A stretch of 64,000 nt of DNA, from assembly GCF_019049325.1 (NCBI RefSeq), contig NZ_JAGMUO010000117.1, positions 14,575-78,574 on the forward strand, written 5' to 3'. The notes below the pieces were generated by a model. It saw only the letters and a program-made list of their open reading frames with translations. It had not been told where the DNA came from and did no database searches. Position 1 is the stretch's first letter. Every line of letters begins with the position of its first letter. The stretch is from Streptomyces sp. AC512_CC834 (GTDB taxonomy: Bacteria; Actinomycetota; Actinomycetes; Streptomycetales; Streptomycetaceae). A program made the position numbers and the translations under genes. Below are positions 25,254 through 33,291 of the stretch, piece after piece.

Positions 25254-26255
25254 ATGGGATCCAGCGCGTACAGCCGGGAGCGGCTGGAGGAGGCGGTCGC
25301 CGAAGCTCGAAACTGGGCCGATCTGATGAGGCGACTCGGCCTCAAGGTGAGCGGCGGCCAGCGAAGGGTGCTCCAGGAAAAGGTCAACGGATACGGGCTG
25401 GACACGAGCCACTTCGTCAAGCGCAGCCCTTGGCGCAAGTATCCCGACGCAGCCATCGCTGAGGCCGCCGCCTCGTCATCGTCCCTGCGGGAGGTGGCGC
25501 TGAAGCTGGGTGCGACCCCTGCCACCGGAACCCTGTCCCACATCCGACGCCGCATCGCCGCAGCGGGAATCGACGTCGGCCACTTCCCCGGCCTCCACCA
25601 CGCCGAGGTGGACCTGCCTTTCACTACCGATGAACTTCGTATCGCGGCGGCAGCGGTGACCAGCGTGCGGGCCGTCGCGCGTGCGCTGGGCGTACCGGAC
25701 GACAGCCGCTCGCGCGCCACACCGCGTCGCATGATGAGCGCCCAGGGCATCGACACGAGTCACTTCTCACACCGGCGCCTGCATATTCTCGAAGATCAGC
25801 TCCGCGATCTTGTGCCGTGTTGCACGAGCTACGCCGATGTCATGCGCAGCCTTGGGCTGGAGGTCTGTGACGTCAATCATCGCCGAGTCCGACGCGCGGT
25901 CGCGCGACTAGGCATCGACACCAGTCATTTCGAGCGCAGGTCCTGGGGGCGAGCCGAGCCGCCCGCCCCAGCATCTACTGCTCACCGAGTGCTGATCGTT
26001 CTCCCGTCTCACGTCGGCCGAACCAACAGGGCCCAACTGCACAGAGCTCTGGGTGAGATCGGGGTGCCATACTCCTGCGAGACCTGCGGCAGCACCGGCG
26101 AATGGCTCGGCCGGCGCATCACCCTTCAGATCGACCATGTCAATGGGAACTGGCGGGACAACCGTCGGGAGAACCTGCGGTACCTCTGTCCCAACTGCCA
26201 CGCCCTGACGGAGACCTGGTGTCGCCGGAAAGGCGAGGCGCCCCTCGCAGGGTGA
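25254..26255 (+). CDS. HNH endonuclease with four N-terminal DNA-binding-like repeats
   Basis: This is a 333-residue protein. Four repeats of about 45-57 residues occupy 5-54, 60-111, 121-171 and 180-226. Each contains a helix-turn-helix-like LMRRLGL or related block and ends with GIDTSHF or a close variant. A linker follows, then an HNH domain (about 272-320). In it CETC and CPNC hold the structural zinc (Cys275, Cys278, Cys312, Cys315), and LQIDHVNGNW plus NRRENLRYL carry the DH-N-N/H catalytic set. The ATG at 25254 has GGAGGGGG upstream. The earlier in-frame start at 25179 does not. It resembles phage-type or stand-alone HNH nucleases whose repeats read DNA. Codon bias is weaker than in its neighbours, and a tRNA gene follows. 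Confidence 0.85.
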   Translation: MGSSAYSRERLEEAVAEARNWADLMRRLGLKVSGGQRRVLQEKVNGYGLDTSHFVKRSPWRKYPDAAIAEAAASSSSLREVALKLGATPATGTLSHIRRRIAAAGIDVGHFPGLHHAEVDLPFTTDELRIAAAAVTSVRAVARALGVPDDSRSRATPRRMMSAQGIDTSHFSHRRLHILEDQLRDLVPCCTSYADVMRSLGLEVCDVNHRRVRRAVARLGIDTSHFERRSWGRAEPPAPASTAHRVLIVLPSHVGRTNRAQLHRALGEIGVPYSCETCGSTGEWLGRRITLQIDHVNGNWRDNRRENLRYLCPNCHALTETWCRRKGEAPLAG

Positions 26256-26308
26256 CCCGCTCCCCCGTACACTGACTGCCACCGGTCGAGCACTGTGATC
26301 GGTTTTGA

Positions 26309-26392
26309 GCGGCCGTGTCGTAACTGGCAGCCGAGCGGCGTTTAGATCGCCGTGGGCGAAAGCCCGTGTGGGTTCGAATCCCACCGGCCGCA
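26309..26392 (+). tRNA. tRNA-Leu (anticodon UAG)
   Basis: This is an 84-base class II tRNA. The acceptor stem GCGGCCG pairs with CGGCCGC and the discriminator is A. The anticodon stem is CGGCG/CGCCG with loop TTTAGAT, giving the anticodon TAG. The extra arm is TGGGCGAAAGCCCG, and the T-arm contains GGTTCGAATCC. No CCA is encoded. It reads CUA codons, which are rare in Streptomyces. This is not the bldA tRNA, which reads UUA. Confidence 0.93.
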
Positions 26393-26434
26393 CGGCAGAG
26401 GGGCCGTCCAATGGGCGGCCCCTTCCGTGGGGCC

Positions 26435-27037
26435 TCAGCCCAACAGCTCCCGTACCACCGGCACCAGTGCCCGGAACGCCTTCCCCCGGTGGCTGATCGC
26501 GTTTTTTTCCTCCGCCGTCAGTTCCGCGCAGGTCCGCGTCTCGCCCTCCGGCTGGAGGATCGGGTCGTAGCCGAAGCCGTTCGTGCCGGCCGGGGTGTGG
26601 CGGAGGGTGCCTCGGAGTTGGCCCTCGACCACGCGCTCCGTGCCGTCGGGCAGGGCCAGGGCTGCCGCGCAGGCGAAGTGGGCGGGGCGGTGTTCGTCGG
26701 CGATGTCGGCTAGCTGGGCGAGGAGGAGGTCGAGGTTGGCCTTGTCGTCGCCGTGGCGGCCGGCCCAGCGGGCGGAGAAGATGCCCGGCGCGCCGTTCAG
26801 GACGTCGACGCAGAGGCCGGAGTCGTCGGCGACGGCGGGGAGGCCGGTGGCCTGGGCGAGGGCGTGGGCCTTGAGCAGGGCGTTCTCGGCGAAGGTGACG
26901 CCGGTTTCCTTGACGTCGGGGATCTGCGGGTAGGCGTCCGCGCCGACGAGGTCGTGGGGCACGCCCGCGTCGGCGAGGATGGCGCGGAGTTCGGTGATCT
27001 TTCCGGCGTTGCGGGTGGCGAGGATCAGGCGGGTCAT
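26435..27037 (-). CDS. rdgB: RdgB/HAM1 non-canonical purine NTP pyrophosphatase
   Basis: This 200-residue enzyme hydrolyses dITP, XTP and similar NTPs to monophosphates to keep deaminated purines out of nucleic acids. The N-terminal LILATRNAGKITEL binds the nucleotide. The active-site Asp is in AVADDSGLCVDVLNGAPGIFSARWAG, cited by its place near residues 68-93. The C-terminal motifs GFGYDPI and SHRGKAF complete the family pattern. The ATG at 27037 gives the normal length. A longer frame to 27076 adds non-conserved residues. Confidence 0.95.
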   Translation of the reverse strand: MTRLILATRNAGKITELRAILADAGVPHDLVGADAYPQIPDVKETGVTFAENALLKAHALAQATGLPAVADDSGLCVDVLNGAPGIFSARWAGRHGDDKANLDLLLAQLADIADEHRPAHFACAAALALPDGTERVVEGQLRGTLRHTPAGTNGFGYDPILQPEGETRTCAELTAEEKNAISHRGKAFRALVPVVRELLG

Positions 27038-27083
27038 GGGGTCCAGTATCCCGGGCGCCCGCCAGTCCTCCGACACCCGCTCC

Positions 27084-27488
27084 CTACGGCGTGCAGACCT
27101 TCGTCAGTTCGCCGGCCGCGTCCGTCACCGGGCTGAGGTCGGGGGTCTCGTCGCCGTTCTCGACCGAGGTGCGGACGTTGTCGACGGCCTTGCCGAGGTC
27201 GTCGACCGCCTGGTTGACGTCGGCGTTGTCGGTCTGGTCGCCGATCTTGCCGAGGTTCTTGTCTATGGAGTCGAGGGACTCCTCCCACTGGGTGGGGTCG
27301 TCCGTGTTCTCCACGGCCTGCTGGAGTTCGGTGACGCTGTCGGCTATCGCGTCGGCCGTGCGCACGCAGTCGAGGGCCTTGTCGACGGCGTCGCAGCCGG
27401 TGGTGAGGCCGGCCGTCAGGGCGATGGTCGCGGCGGTGGCGACGGCGGTGGCGGTGCGGCGAAGGCGGCGGTGGCGGCTCGCGGCCAT
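27084..27488 (-). CDS. Small putative lipoprotein
   Basis: This 134-residue protein has a twin-arginine-rich n-region, a hydrophobic core (about 12-28) and the lipobox LTTGC, so it is probably anchored outside the membrane through Cys32. The mature part is acidic and helical (repeated VNQAVDDLGKAVDNV-type heptads) and ends KVCTP, leaving a second and third cysteine that could pair. I do not recognise the family. It lies between rdgB and rph on the same strand. Confidence 0.8.
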   Translation of the reverse strand: MAASRHRRLRRTATAVATAATIALTAGLTTGCDAVDKALDCVRTADAIADSVTELQQAVENTDDPTQWEESLDSIDKNLGKIGDQTDNADVNQAVDDLGKAVDNVRTSVENGDETPDLSPVTDAAGELTKVCTP

Positions 27489-27544
27489 GGGTCTCGGTCC
27501 TCCCCTTGGGACAGGGCCGGGCGGCCCGTGTGCGGTGCGGCGTC

Positions 27545-27573
27545 GGGCGTACGGCTTGGACTGCCGTACGCCC
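27545..27573 (-). terminator. Hairpin downstream of rph
   Basis: GGGCGTACGGC and GCCGTACGCCC form a perfect eleven-base-pair stem with a seven-base loop, about 95 bases past the rph stop and before the lipoprotein start. It is a likely terminator or processing site for rph. There is no T-run. Confidence 0.55.
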
Positions 27574-27668
27574 GTGGTGTTGTACTGCTAGGGACGCGGT
27601 GGTGGGCGGCCGAGTTGCGTGTGCGGCCGCCTTTCCTTGAGGCGTCTTTGGCGCTTCCTTTACTCCCT

Positions 27669-28409
<741 letters not shown>

Positions 28410-28431
28410 GCGGATGAGCCTAGCGGCCCAT

Positions 28432-28449
28432 GGGGAAGGGGCCTTCCCC
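28432..28449 (-). terminator. Hairpin downstream of nagF
   Basis: GGGGAAGG with CCTTCCCC forms a compact eight-base-pair stem between the nagF stop (28513) and the rph start (28409). It may terminate nagF transcription, although read-through into rph is possible. Confidence 0.45.
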
Positions 28450-28512
28450 GCTGTGGAAATCCGCGGTGGAGGCCCCTTGTCGATGAAGCGGTGAAACGGT
28501 GAGCCCGTTCGT

Positions 28513-28746
28513 TTACATCAGGTCTTCGATGTCCGCGGCGATCGGGTCGGCGTCGGTGCCGATGACGACCTGGATGGCGGTGCCCATCTTGACGACGCCG
28601 TGGGCGCCGGCGGCCTTGAGGGCGGCTTCGTCGACGAGCGCGGGGTCTTTGACCTCGGTGCGGAGTCGGGTGATGCAGCCTTCGATCTCGTCGATGTTGT
28701 CGATGCCGCCGAGGCCGGCGACGATCTTCTCAGCCTTGCTGGCCAT
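28513..28746 (-). CDS. nagF: PTS N-acetylglucosamine EIIB component
   Basis: This is a 77-residue stand-alone EIIB domain of the glucose family. The phospho-cysteine lies in IEGCITRLRTEV (about residue 24), as in EIIB-Glc/Nag. EIIB passes phosphate from EIIA (Crr, not in this window) to the sugar during transport by EIIC. It is divergent from the nagE1-like gene, with a DasR-type operator between them. This is the Streptomyces nagF/nagE1/nagE2 arrangement as I know it. A longer frame to 28800 has no conserved residues before MASKAEK. Confidence 0.93.
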   Translation of the reverse strand: MASKAEKIVAGLGGIDNIDEIEGCITRLRTEVKDPALVDEAALKAAGAHGVVKMGTAIQVVIGTDADPIAADIEDLM

Positions 28747-28863
28747 GTTCCTTCTCCCTGGTCCGGACCGCTTTGTCGCAGTAACCCACAGTTGGCCCAT
28801 CTTCGCGAGCCATCGTGCGGTGCGTACCGAATGATGGCGTCACGACGGCGGAGCCGCCCGTCG

Positions 28864-28879
28864 ACTGGTCTACACCAGT
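28864..28879. promoter_or_regulatory. DasR-type operator (dre) between nagF and nagE1
   Basis: ACTGGTCTACACCAGT is a near-perfect 16-base palindrome and closely matches the DasR consensus ACTGGTCTAGACCACT. It sits between the divergent EIIB and EIIC genes, where a GntR-family repressor released by glucosamine-6-phosphate would control both. Confidence 0.85.
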
Positions 28880-28923
28880 GTACGGGTGGCCGGATGGCCG
28901 GATGGAGACCGGATGGAGACCGG

Positions 28924-30219
28924 ATGAGTGCCGACAGCGCGGTCAGTCCCGCTCGCGTCCGCTGGAACAAGGCGTTCCAGGGCTTGCAGAAGATGGGTCG
29001 CAGTCTTCAGTTGCCCATCGCGGTCCTGCCCGCCGCGGGCATTCTCAACCGGCTGGGGCAGCCGGACGTGTTCGGGGACGACGGTCTTGGCTGGTCGAAC
29101 GTCTCGAAGGTGATGACCGGCGCGGGGGGTGCGCTGCTGGACGGTTCGCTGGGGCTGCCGCTGCTGTTCTGTGTGGGCGTGGCCATCGGGATGGCGAAGA
29201 AGTCGGACGGTTCGACGGCGTTGGCGGCGGTGGCGGGGTTTCTCGTCTACTACAACGTGCTGCGGCAGTTCCCGGAGGACTGTCCGGAGGGTTCGCAGGT
29301 GGTGCCGCAGGTCGGCTGTCAGCCGGTCGACGGTTCGGCGGAGGCGACCGCGTTCGTCTTCCAGAATCCGGGGGTCTTCGGCGGGATCGTGATGGGGCTG
29401 CTGACGGCGTATTTCTGGCAGCGGTTCCATCGGACGAAGCTGGTGGACTGGCTGGGCTTCTTCAACGGGCGCCGGCTGGTGCCGATCATCATGGCGTTCG
29501 TGGCGATCGTGTTCGCGGCGCTGTGTCTGTGGGTGTGGCCGCCGATCGGTGACGCGCTGGAGAGTTTCAGCGACTGGCTGACCGGGATCGGCGCGTGGGG
29601 CGCGGGGGTGTTCGGGCTGGCGAACCGGGCGTTGCTGGTGATCGGTCTGCATCAGTTCCTGAACGTGCCGATGTGGTTCCAGTTCGGTTCGTACACGAAG
29701 CCGGACGGCACGGTGGTGCACGGTGACATCAACATGTTCCTGGCGGGTGATCCGAACGCGGGTCAGTTCACGTCGGGCTTCTTCCCGATCATGATGTTCG
29801 CGTTGCCGGCGGCGGCGCTGGCGATCACGCACTGCGCGAAGCCGCACCGGCGCAAGGAGGTCGGCGGTCTGATGCTGTCGGTGGCGCTGACGTCGTTCGT
29901 GACGGGGATCACGGAGCCGCTGGAGTACTCGTTCCTGTTCATCGCCCCGCTGCTGTACGCGGCGCACGCGGTGTTGACGGGGGTGTCGATGGCGGTGACG
30001 TGGGCGCTGGGTGTGAAGGACGGGTTCAGCTTCTCGGCGGGGCTGATCGACTACGTCATCAACTGGAACCTGGCGACGAAGCCGTGGCTGATCATTCCGA
30101 TCGGGCTGTGTTTCGCGGTGGTGTACTACGTGGTTTTCCGGTTCGCGATCACGAAGTTCGATCTGAAGACTCCGGGGCGGGAGCCGGAGGACGAGGTGGA
30201 GGACGTCACCAAGGTGTAG
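28924..30219 (+). CDS. nagE1: PTS N-acetylglucosamine EIIC permease, copy 1
   Basis: This 431-residue EIIC of the glucose superfamily has about ten membrane segments. Conserved blocks include GRSLQLPIAVLPAAGILNRLG near the N-terminus, WLGFFNGRRLVPIIMAF and the substrate-site ITEPLEYSFLFIAP. There is no attached EIIB or EIIA domain. Its EIIB is the divergent nagF product. The leader contains three copies of a GGATGGAGACC-like unit, so several possible ribosome sites precede the chosen ATG, which has GGAG five bases away. It is followed by a strong hairpin and then nagE2, its close paralogue. Confidence 0.93.
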   Translation: MSADSAVSPARVRWNKAFQGLQKMGRSLQLPIAVLPAAGILNRLGQPDVFGDDGLGWSNVSKVMTGAGGALLDGSLGLPLLFCVGVAIGMAKKSDGSTALAAVAGFLVYYNVLRQFPEDCPEGSQVVPQVGCQPVDGSAEATAFVFQNPGVFGGIVMGLLTAYFWQRFHRTKLVDWLGFFNGRRLVPIIMAFVAIVFAALCLWVWPPIGDALESFSDWLTGIGAWGAGVFGLANRALLVIGLHQFLNVPMWFQFGSYTKPDGTVVHGDINMFLAGDPNAGQFTSGFFPIMMFALPAAALAITHCAKPHRRKEVGGLMLSVALTSFVTGITEPLEYSFLFIAPLLYAAHAVLTGVSMAVTWALGVKDGFSFSAGLIDYVINWNLATKPWLIIPIGLCFAVVYYVVFRFAITKFDLKTPGREPEDEVEDVTKV

Positions 30220-30271
30220 CCCTCACGCACCGTCACGTACCGTCTCACGTACCCTTTGACCGTGGTCTTGC

Positions 30272-30304
30272 GAAGGCCCCCGGACTCTCCGTCCGGGGGC
30301 CTTC
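30272..30304 (+). terminator. Terminator hairpin after nagE1
   Basis: GAAGGCCCCCGGAC and GTCCGGGGGCCTTC form a perfect 14-base-pair stem with a five-base loop, about 50 bases past the nagE1 stop. It should separate nagE1 from the independently regulated nagE2. Confidence 0.8.
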
Positions 30305-30408
30305 GGCGCGCCCTCGCGGGGGCGTGAGCTGGGGGTTTGATCGGGCACTGCGCGTAGCGCTCCGGTCGCGGAATCACGGGTTCCTTACGCGGCCTTCATC
30401 GTGCTAAA

Positions 30409-30441
30409 ACAGGTCTACACCACTGAGTGGTGTAGACCACC
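30409..30441. promoter_or_regulatory. Tandem DasR-type operators (dre) upstream of nagE2
   Basis: Two 16-base sites sit one base apart: ACAGGTCTACACCACT (30409-30424) and AGTGGTGTAGACCACC (30426-30441). Together they form a larger inverted repeat centred at 30425. The ribosome site of nagE2 follows within ten bases, so the operators lie in the immediate 5' region. This is a stronger arrangement than the single site before nagE1. Confidence 0.88.
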
Positions 30442-30457
30442 ACCCGATGGAGGAAGT

Positions 30458-31708
30458 ATGAGCACCGCCACCGACAAGGCGGCCCCCGCAAAGAAGCGGG
30501 GATCTGGTCTTTTCCAGGGTTTGCAGAAGGTCGGCCGCAGCCTGCAGCTCCCGATCGCCGTTCTCCCGGCGGCGGGCATCATGGTCCGGCTCGGCCAGGA
30601 CGACATCTTCGGCAAGGACGGCCTGGGCTGGGACAAGGTCGCCGCCGTCTTCAACAACGCGGGCGGTGCTCTCACCGGCTCGCTGCCGATCCTGTTCTGC
30701 ATAGGCGTGGCCATCGGCTTCGCCAAGAAGGCCGATGGCTCGACCGCGCTGGCCGCGGTGGTCGGCTTCCTCGTCTACAGCAAGGTCCTGGAGGCCTTCC
30801 CGGTCACCGAGGCGGTGGTCCAGAAGGGCGAGGACGTCGCGGCGACGTACAACGACCCGGGTGTGCTCGGCGGCATCATCATGGGTCTGCTCGCCGCCGT
30901 CCTGTGGCAGCGGTTCCACCGGACCAGGCTGGTGGACTGGCTCGGCTTCTTCAACGGCCGTCGTCTGGTGCCGATCATCATGGCCTTCGTCGGCATCGTG
31001 GTGGGCGTGTTCTTCGGTCTGGTCTGGGAGCCCGTCGGCACCGGCATCTCCAACTTCGGTGAGTGGATGACCGGCCTCGGCTCCGGCGGCGCCGCCCTGT
31101 TCGGTGGCGTGAACCGCGCGCTGATCCCGGTCGGCATGCACCAGTTCGTGAACACCGTGGCCTGGTTCCAGCTCGGCGACTTCACCAACTCCGCCGGTGA
31201 GGTCGTGCACGGCGACATCACCCGCTTCCTGGCCGGTGACCCGTCCGCCGGCATCTTCCAGGCGGGCTTCTTCCCGATCATGATGTTCGGTCTGCCGGCC
31301 GCCGCCCTGGCGATGGCGCACACCGCCCGTCCCGAGCGCCGCAAGGCCGTCCTCGGCATGATGCTCTCCCTGGCCGCGACCTCGTTCGTCACCGGTGTGA
31401 CCGAGCCGATCGAGTTCTCGTTCATGTTCATCGCACCGGTCCTGTACGTGCTGCACGCGGTGCTGACCGCCATCTCCATGGCGGTGACGTGGGGCCTGGG
31501 TGTGCACGCCGGCTTCAACTTCTCGGCCGGCGCCATCGACTACGTCCTGAACTGGCATCTGGCGACCAAGCCATGGCTGATCATTCCGATCGGTCTGGTG
31601 TTCGCGGCGATCTACTACGTGACGTTCCGCTTCGCGATCATCAAGTTCAACCTGATGACGCCGGGCCGCGAGCCCGAGGAAGAGGTCGAGGACCTCACCA
31701 AGGCGTGA
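30458..31708 (+). CDS. nagE2: PTS N-acetylglucosamine EIIC permease, copy 2
   Basis: This 416-residue EIIC paralogue shares every transport block with copy 1 (KVGRSLQLPIAVLPAAG, FFNGRRLVPIIMAF, TEPIEFSFMFIAP). In Streptomyces coelicolor NagE2 is, as I know the literature, the main GlcNAc importer, and its activity feeds the DasR signal that links chitin-derived sugar to development. The ATG has GGAGGAAG directly upstream. GC and codon bias are higher than in nagE1, consistent with higher expression. Two dre sites precede it. Confidence 0.94.
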   Translation: MSTATDKAAPAKKRGSGLFQGLQKVGRSLQLPIAVLPAAGIMVRLGQDDIFGKDGLGWDKVAAVFNNAGGALTGSLPILFCIGVAIGFAKKADGSTALAAVVGFLVYSKVLEAFPVTEAVVQKGEDVAATYNDPGVLGGIIMGLLAAVLWQRFHRTRLVDWLGFFNGRRLVPIIMAFVGIVVGVFFGLVWEPVGTGISNFGEWMTGLGSGGAALFGGVNRALIPVGMHQFVNTVAWFQLGDFTNSAGEVVHGDITRFLAGDPSAGIFQAGFFPIMMFGLPAAALAMAHTARPERRKAVLGMMLSLAATSFVTGVTEPIEFSFMFIAPVLYVLHAVLTAISMAVTWGLGVHAGFNFSAGAIDYVLNWHLATKPWLIIPIGLVFAAIYYVTFRFAIIKFNLMTPGREPEEEVEDLTKA

Positions 31709-31758
31709 GCCACCGCCGTACGGCATGACCGCCGTACGCATGACGGCCGTACGGCATG

Positions 31759-31807
31759 ACGAGGGCCCCGGAACCGGGTAGCGGGTACTTGGTTCCGGGG
31801 CCCTCGT
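31759..31807. terminator. Bidirectional terminator between nagE2 and the metallo-hydrolase gene
   Basis: ACGAGGGCCCCGGAACC and GGTTCCGGGGCCCTCGT form a 17-base-pair stem between two convergent genes. Upstream of it (about 31713-31760) a GCCGTACGGCATGAC unit is repeated almost three times, itself rich in short palindromes. Confidence 0.8.
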
Positions 31808-31822
31808 GCGTCCGGGTGCGGT

Positions 31823-32575
31823 CTAGATCTCGTACACCGCGCCCGCCGCGGCGACCTCCACCGCTCCGTCGTAGACCTCGCGCGCGTCGGCCAGGTTGAC
31901 CTCGGGGTCGGTCCACGGGGGGATGTGGGTGAGCACCAGGCGCCGGGCGCCGGCGCGGGCGGCGCTCTCGCCGGCCTCGCGTCCGTTGAGGTGGAGGTCG
32001 GGGATGTTCTCCTTGCCGTGCGTGAAGGCGGCCTCGCACAGGAACAGGTCGGTGTCGCGGGCGAGTTCGTCCAGCACGGGGGTGACTCCCGTGTCGCCGG
32101 AGTACGTCAGTGAGCGGCCGCCGTGCTCGACGCGGACGCCGTAGGCCTCCACGGGGTGGGCGACCCGCTCGGTGTGCACGGTGAAGGGCCCGACCTCGAA
32201 GGTGGACGGCTTGACCGTGTGGAAGTCGAACACCTCGCTCATGGACGAGGCGGAGGGGGTGTCGGCGTAGGCGGTGGTGAGCCGGTGCTCGGTGCCCTCG
32301 GGTCCGTAGACCGGGAGGGGGGCGCAGCGGCCGCCGTCGTGCCGGTAGTAGCGCGCCACGAAGTAGGCGCACATGTCGATGCAGTGGTCGGCGTGCAGGT
32401 GGCTGAGGAAGATCGCGTCGAGGTCGTAGAGACCGCAGTGGCGCTGCAGCTCGCCGAGGGCACCGTTGCCCATGTCGAGGAGCAGCCGGAAGCCGTCGGC
32501 CTCGACGAGGTAGCTCGAGCAGGCCGATTCCGCGGACGGGAACGACCCCGAGCAGCCGACGACGGTGAGCTTCAT
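31823..32575 (-). CDS. Metallo-beta-lactamase-fold hydrolase (RNase Z/phosphodiesterase-like)
   Basis: This 250-residue MBL-fold enzyme has the zinc motif HLHADHCID (about 59-67), a following HPVEAYGVRV, the bridging Asp in YSGDTG and a final H in LTHIPP, the order found in RNase Z-like and cyclic-nucleotide phosphodiesterase relatives. It lacks the long exosite arm of tRNase Z. The ATG at 32575 starts the conserved MKLTVVGCSGS, and the frame before it is not conserved. The substrate is unknown. Confidence 0.88.
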   Translation of the reverse strand: MKLTVVGCSGSFPSAESACSSYLVEADGFRLLLDMGNGALGELQRHCGLYDLDAIFLSHLHADHCIDMCAYFVARYYRHDGGRCAPLPVYGPEGTEHRLTTAYADTPSASSMSEVFDFHTVKPSTFEVGPFTVHTERVAHPVEAYGVRVEHGGRSLTYSGDTGVTPVLDELARDTDLFLCEAAFTHGKENIPDLHLNGREAGESAARAGARRLVLTHIPPWTDPEVNLADAREVYDGAVEVAAAGAVYEI

Positions 32576-32780
32576 GAAGCAGAAACCTCCGCTGGCGCGT
32601 GTGGGTAGACGGGGGTCGTGCGGTTCGTCGAGCGTAAGGCGCAAAACCTGTGGTCGCTCCTCCACCAGGGGCCGTTGTGGGCGAACTCACCTGCGGTGTC
32701 ACCGGTTCGGCTGGAAGTGGGGCGCGCGGGGCCGCGGAAGGGGCGCGCAAGTGGTTGTGCGCGCCGGTACGGTCGTCGGT

Positions 32781-33251
32781 ATGGACACGTCCTGGTGGCT
32801 CGCCTTCGCGGCGGTGGTGCTTCTCGCACTCGTCGCCACGGTCGTCGACGGCTGGGGCCGGGGGCGGCGACCTCCCCGGCCGGGCGGCAGCCGGCGTCCG
32901 CCGGGGCACCCCCGGGGGCCGAGGGTCCGGGTGGACCGGCCGCGGCCCGCGGAGATCTGGTGGGCGAACGTGCCGTACGAGGACTCGGGCGGGGCGAAGG
33001 ACCGGCCGTGTCTGGTGATCTCGGTGCGCGGGCGGCGGGTACTGGTCGCGAAGATCACCACCCGGTACCGGGACGGGCGGGCCGGGGTGATCACGTTGCC
33101 GCCGGGCTCGGTCGGGGACGCGCGAGGGCGGACGAGCTACCTGGAGACCGAGGAGCTGCGGAGGGTGCCGGAGCGGGACTTCCGGCGCCGGGTGGGTGCG
33201 GTGGACCCGGCCCTGTGGGACCAGGTCCGCCGTCACCTCGCCGCCGAATGA
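32781..33251 (+). CDS. MazF/PemK-like toxin-fold protein with N-terminal membrane segment
   Basis: This 156-residue protein has one membrane helix (about 5-24, WWLAFAAVVLLALVATVV), a Pro/Arg-rich linker and a C-terminal PemK/MazF-type domain from about 55. That domain includes PAEIWWANVPYEDSGGAKDR, RPCLVISV and LVAKITTRYRD. The Arg after the GxKxRP block and the Thr/Ser in KITT fit the RNase active site, but the N-terminal anchor is unusual for MazF. No antitoxin gene is adjacent on either side, so it may not be an ordinary toxin-antitoxin module. Confidence 0.8.
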   Translation: MDTSWWLAFAAVVLLALVATVVDGWGRGRRPPRPGGSRRPPGHPRGPRVRVDRPRPAEIWWANVPYEDSGGAKDRPCLVISVRGRRVLVAKITTRYRDGRAGVITLPPGSVGDARGRTSYLETEELRRVPERDFRRRVGAVDPALWDQVRRHLAAE

Positions 33252-33291
33252 GCCGAACGAGCCGAAAGAACCGGATGAGTCGAACGAGCCG

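Noticed and set aside
25254..26392. Integrative element inserted at tRNA-Leu
   Set aside because: No integrase, excisionase or repeated tRNA 3' end was seen. Only the HNH gene and its position suggest it.
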